Of a DNA stretch of 64,000 bases, positions 61,219-64,000 are shown in pieces (position 1 is the first letter of the stretch; every line of letters begins with the position of its first letter). The notes under the pieces were generated by a model. It searched no databases and was not told where the DNA came from. It worked only from the letters and a program-made list of their open reading frames with translations. Origin of the DNA: an uncultured Lachnospiraceae bacterium (GTDB taxonomy: Bacteria; Bacillota; Clostridia; Lachnospirales; Lachnospiraceae); assembly GCA_910579805.1 (NCBI GenBank), contig CAJTWM010000001.1, positions 351,961-415,960 on the forward strand, given 5' to 3'. The position numbers and the translations under genes are program-made.

Positions 61219-62415
61219 ATGCCAAAATTAAACGAAAACTATTTAAATTTAAAAGAGAGTTATTTATTTTCGGAAATTGCCCATCGTGTCAATGAATATT
61301 CTAATGCAAATCCTGATAAAAAAATCATCCGTCTGGGAATCGGCGACGTTACCCGTCCTTTGGGTGCAAAAGTGATAGAAGAACTCCACAACGGCGTGGA
61401 TGCTCTTGCCTCTGCCGAAACTTTTAAAGGCTATGGCCCGGAACAGGGTTATGGCTTCTTAAGGGATGCCGTCGTTTCCTATTATAAAGAAAACGGCGTT
61501 TCTATTGAACCGGAAGAAGTTTTTGTTTCTGACGGCGCTAAAAGCGACACTGGAAATATCACAGATCTGTTTGCTAAAGACAACGTAATCCTGATTCCCG
61601 ATCCGGTTTATCCGGTCTATGTCGATACCAATATCATGAACGGAAGAAATATTACCTATATGAATGCCAATGCCGAAAATCATTTTCTTCCTATGCCGGA
61701 CAAAAATATCCATGCCGATATTATTTATATCTGCTCTCCCAACAACCCGACAGGGGCCGCTTACAATCACGAGCAGCTAAAAGAATGGGTAGATTATGCT
61801 TTGGAAAATAACGCGCTGATCCTCTATGACTCCGCTTATGAATGCTTTATTACGGACGAAACTCTTCCCAGAAGTATCTTTGCCATTGAAGGAGCCAAAA
61901 ACTGCGCCATTGAATTTTGTTCTCTTTCCAAAACAGCCGGATTTACCGGAACAAGATGCGGTTATACAATCATTCCTAAAGCTTTAAAATTCGATGCGGC
62001 AAACGGTGAACAAATGTCATTGAATGCAATGTGGAACCGCCGCCAGACTACCAAATTCAACGGTGTATCCTACATTGTCCAAAAAGGCGCCGCAGCCGTA
62101 TTCTCCAAGGAAGGCATGGCAGAATGTAAAGAAAATATCAAATATTATCAGGAAAATGCAAAGATCATTGCGAAAGAGCTTGAGAGTAAAAATATACGCT
62201 ATTTTGGAGGTGTAAATTCCCCCTACATATGGTTTGAATGTCCTAACGGAATGGATTCCTGGGAATTTTTTGATTATCTGTTAAACAACGCGCAGGTTGT
62301 CGGCACACCGGGCGCCGGATTTGGGGAAAACGGTAAGAATTTCTTCCGTCTGACCTCCTTCGGCAACAGAGAAAATACGATAGAAGCAATGGAGCGGATC
62401 GACAAATTACTTTAA
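61219..62415 (+). CDS. dapL: LL-diaminopimelate aminotransferase
   Basis: The 398-residue PLP enzyme converts tetrahydrodipicolinate to LL-diaminopimelate in one step. This is the aminotransferase route to lysine and peptidoglycan found in clostridia, chlamydiae and plants. Motifs are NENYLNLKESYLFSEIAHRVN, IRLGIGDVTRPLG, YGPEQGYGFLRDAV, FVSDGAKSDTGN, YICSPNNPTGAAYNHEQL and the PLP lysine in EFCSLSKTAGFTGTRCGYT. Length is normal. An AGGAG ribosome site and a strong promoter precede it. It is alone; other dap genes are not nearby. Confidence 0.95.
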   Translation: MPKLNENYLNLKESYLFSEIAHRVNEYSNANPDKKIIRLGIGDVTRPLGAKVIEELHNGVDALASAETFKGYGPEQGYGFLRDAVVSYYKENGVSIEPEEVFVSDGAKSDTGNITDLFAKDNVILIPDPVYPVYVDTNIMNGRNITYMNANAENHFLPMPDKNIHADIIYICSPNNPTGAAYNHEQLKEWVDYALENNALILYDSAYECFITDETLPRSIFAIEGAKNCAIEFCSLSKTAGFTGTRCGYTIIPKALKFDAANGEQMSLNAMWNRRQTTKFNGVSYIVQKGAAAVFSKEGMAECKENIKYYQENAKIIAKELESKNIRYFGGVNSPYIWFECPNGMDSWEFFDYLLNNAQVVGTPGAGFGENGKNFFRLTSFGNRENTIEAMERIDKLL

Positions 62416-62518
62416 TCGAATCGATGCATTTTAGTACTTCGTTACATTGCTTTAGAAGGATTTACCAAAAAGAGGGGCTGTCAGGAATGATATGCCCCCT
62501 TATTGTTTGTTTATGTAT

Positions 62519-62703
62519 AAAAAAGCCCATCTGTTATATGCAAGACAAACAGGTGGACTTTTCGATTGGTCGGGCAAATGGCTGACAAGGAGGGGGTGGC
62601 TGAACAGCCTAAAGCAGAAAACCCTATTTTGTGGGTTAGAAAAATGAACGAAATACAAGCAAGGGCAAGAGAAATCGTACAAACAGAACTGATTTTTGTA
62701 TAA
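62519..62703 (+). pseudogene. TnpV C-terminal remnant
   Basis: The plus strand encodes RWTFRLVGQMADKEGVAEQ, PKAENPILWVRKMNEI and QARAREIVQTELIFV before TAA. This matches the C-terminal end of TnpV-type transposon-encoded proteins (QMAEAEGVTEQLKAENQ-like, REIV-TELIY). The N-terminal half and ribosome site are missing. It shows that an integrative element once occupied this place and may have brought the XRE cluster. Confidence 0.65.
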
Positions 62704-62712
62704 AGCACTCAA

Positions 62713-62744
62713 GCGGTAGGGAATTGATTGTCCCTACCGCTTTT
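62713..62744 (+). terminator. Terminator after the TnpV remnant
   Basis: GCGGTAGGGA and TCCCTACCGC pair perfectly around ATTGATTG and are followed by TTTT. Confidence 0.85.
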
Positions 62745-62847
62745 CCTAAAGAAAAAATTCTCTCGTTTTCTCAGAAGAGGTATAACGCCACAAGTATACG
62801 CTTCATAAAGATAGCAATTGGAAAAGTGCAGAATGATCATCCAAAAT

Positions 62848-62910
62848 GGAAAGTGTGCTTGACATCAAAATTGTTTTTGCTATAATAAAGATATGGAAAG
62901 CATACTTTCC
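62848..62910 (+). promoter_or_regulatory. Promoter and candidate operators of the XRE gene
   Basis: TTGACA at 62859-62864 and a perfect TATAAT at 62881-62886 are 16 bp apart. A 16-bp palindrome GGAAAGCATACTTTCC lies at 62895-62910, and a related site GGAAAGTGTGCTT at 62848-62860 overlaps the -35 element. The layout suggests autorepression by the XRE protein encoded immediately downstream. Confidence 0.7.
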
Positions 62911-62927
62911 GTAGGAAGGGGGATATT

Positions 62928-63131
62928 TTGAAAAATCGATTAGAAGAATTACGAAAACAAAGAGGTATTAAACAAGAAGATTTAGCTACTGCTCTTGAAG
63001 TATCTCGTCAAACAATAGGCTCTTTAGAAAATGGACGCTACAATCCCTCTATCATGTTAGCCTTTAAAATCGCAAGATACTTTCAAATGAGCATTGAAGA
63101 AATTTTTATTTATGAGGAGGAAAGTAAATGA
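62928..63131 (+). CDS. XRE-family transcription regulator
   Basis: The 67-residue protein is a bare helix-turn-helix of the Cro/XRE type: NRLEELRKQRGIKQEDLATALEVSRQTIGSLENGRYNPSIMLAFKIARYFQMSIEEIFIYEEE. The start codon is TTG with AGGAAGGGGGA upstream. Regulators of this short type typically repress neighbouring membrane-protein genes. It overlaps the next gene by 4 bp. The AT-rich composition differs from the core genes, in line with horizontal transfer. Confidence 0.9.
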   Translation: MKNRLEELRKQRGIKQEDLATALEVSRQTIGSLENGRYNPSIMLAFKIARYFQMSIEEIFIYEEESK

Positions 63132-63541
63132 GGCATAAGATACAAAAAGTCGAATTGTTCATCGGTGTAATAATTTTTTTAGGTGGTTTACTAACTTATG
63201 GTTTAGGCGTACATCGGCTATTACCTGTACCTCGTCCAGATTTGATTGTCTATGGTACAACACTTATTGGGATAATATTGATTTTAATGGGGTGTGATAT
63301 ATTCAGTAAGCCGACAAAAGAAATGCAAATATTAGAAAATGATGAAAGAAATATTGCAATTACTAACGCTTCTCTTGCGAATGCCTACAAAGTAACACTT
63401 ACATTATTGGTTCTTGTATTATTTGCCCTTATCTTTATGGGATATATGAGTAAAGTTGTATTTTTTTCGATAACAGGAGTTATTGCCGTCGGGCAAATTA
63501 CATGGGTTATAACAGCTCGTTATTTAGATAAGAAAATGTAG
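63128..63541 (+). CDS. DUF2178-like membrane protein
   Basis: The 137-residue protein has four helices in two pairs (VELFIGVIIFLGGLLTYGLGV; DLIVYGTTLIGIILILMGC; VTLTLLVLVLFALIFMGYM; VVFFSITGVIAVGQITWVI). The conserved loop EMQILENDERNIAITNASLANAYK, with its DERN motif, is the hallmark of DUF2178. Function is unknown. It is translationally coupled to the XRE gene. Confidence 0.72.
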   Translation: MRHKIQKVELFIGVIIFLGGLLTYGLGVHRLLPVPRPDLIVYGTTLIGIILILMGCDIFSKPTKEMQILENDERNIAITNASLANAYKVTLTLLVLVLFALIFMGYMSKVVFFSITGVIAVGQITWVITARYLDKKM

Positions 63542-63564
63542 TCGCATGAAAGGTGGAATTGACA

Positions 63565-63990
63565 ATGAAGAAAAAATTATCATTTATCATTGAGATTATT
63601 ATAGGCATAATCTTTATATGTTTTGGATATTTCGTTATTGACACTGACTATTACTCTACACTTTTTTACGCAATGGGGTTCGGCTTAGCTTTTGCTTCAT
63701 GTGTTCAATTACTTAAAATTTATTATTATGAAATGCCCAAAAATAAAGAAAAATTGGAAAATATAAATAGAGAAAATCATATCAATAGTGTTGATGAAAG
63801 AAAAGTATTTTTAAGAATGAAAGCTGGTTCTTTAGTGTATCAGTTAATGACTTTCGTGTACTTGTTTGTTGCTTTTGTACTTGCATTACTTCATATTGAA
63901 GCATGGATTATAGGAATTATATTTGGTTTATTCCTACTGCAAACATTTTTAGGGATTGTTCTGTATAAACATTTTGAAAAACATTTTTAA
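63565..63990 (+). CDS. Small membrane protein, probably related to the preceding DUF2178-like gene
   Basis: From MKKKLSFIIEIIIGIIFICF the protein has 141 residues and four helices in two pairs around a charged loop, NRENHINSVDERKVFLRMKAGSLVYQLM. The VDERK in this loop recalls the DERN motif of the neighbour, suggesting duplicated or paired proteins. An AGGTGG ribosome site stands ahead of the ATG at 63565; a GTG four codons earlier is less likely. Function unknown. Last gene in the window. Confidence 0.65.
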   Translation: MKKKLSFIIEIIIGIIFICFGYFVIDTDYYSTLFYAMGFGLAFASCVQLLKIYYYEMPKNKEKLENINRENHINSVDERKVFLRMKAGSLVYQLMTFVYLFVAFVLALLHIEAWIIGIIFGLFLLQTFLGIVLYKHFEKHF

Positions 63991-64000
63991 AATATTTGGG

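Larger units (their letters stand above)
62416..62927. other. Region between dapL and the XRE gene
   Basis: It contains a weak GGGGC/GCCCC hairpin at 62472-62504 after dapL, a TnpV remnant, a strong terminator and the promoter-operator of the XRE gene. No intact gene is present. Confidence 0.6.

Overview
The window reads as chromosome of an anaerobic Gram-positive Firmicute, most likely a member of the Lachnospiraceae or a close clostridial relative. Pointers are the type III glutamine synthetase, LL-diaminopimelate aminotransferase, the HPr-like protein without its active histidine, a HrcA/CIRCE-controlled dnaK operon, and the ireB-ruvX-DUF1292-fur-rnj block. Nearly all genes run on the minus strand; the exceptions are yjfB, the HPr-like gene, dapL and the right-hand XRE cluster.

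Bases 1-7565 are an AT-rich accessory island. It carries a cut-off ParA ATPase, two DUF1016 (YhcG-like PD-(D/E)XK) genes (one broken), a DUF2971 gene, a RhuM gene and an IS1182-type element. The most unusual signal of the window lies here. Three times, the 5' end of uvrB is followed by the same short conserved segment, which codes for a roughly 37-residue peptide, and then by cargo genes. The two longer uvrB pieces are clearly different alleles, yet both stop at exactly the same codon (EYFVS then stop). One has a 162-bp palindromic MITE inserted in it.

Bases 7600-29450 hold envelope and division functions: small unknown proteins, a 2485-residue secreted Ig/Fn3-like surface protein, an SGNH-like/MBOAT pair for polymer O-acylation, ctpA-type protease, an M23 murein hydrolase activator with ftsE-ftsX, a CdaR/PucR-type regulator, a GT-C-like membrane protein, yjfB, a CPBP protease, a CvfB-like S1 protein and an acyl-ACP thioesterase. 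A tRNA-Gln(CUG) and glnN follow, with a possible attenuator in the glnN leader.

Bases 32390-55300 are conserved core: tRNA modification (trhP, trmR, mtaB, thiI with its cysteine desulfurase), RNase J, a Fur regulator, ruvX, ireB, rsmE, prmA, and the hrcA-grpE-dnaK-dnaJ heat-shock operon with xpaC and telA inserted between dnaJ and prmA. An XRE-Uma2 fusion and a DHH phosphoesterase lie just upstream of it.

Bases 55400-64000 hold a decayed WD40 gene, a flotillin, an ABC exporter with a LytTR regulator and DUF3021 partner, dapL, a TnpV transposon remnant, and an XRE regulator with two membrane proteins that closes the window. A structured repeat (core CTCCCATCTGCC-N-GC-TTCA-GCGGGC-N-AAATCAGG) recurs between genes across the window and at two places puts a GGGAG just ahead of a start codon.
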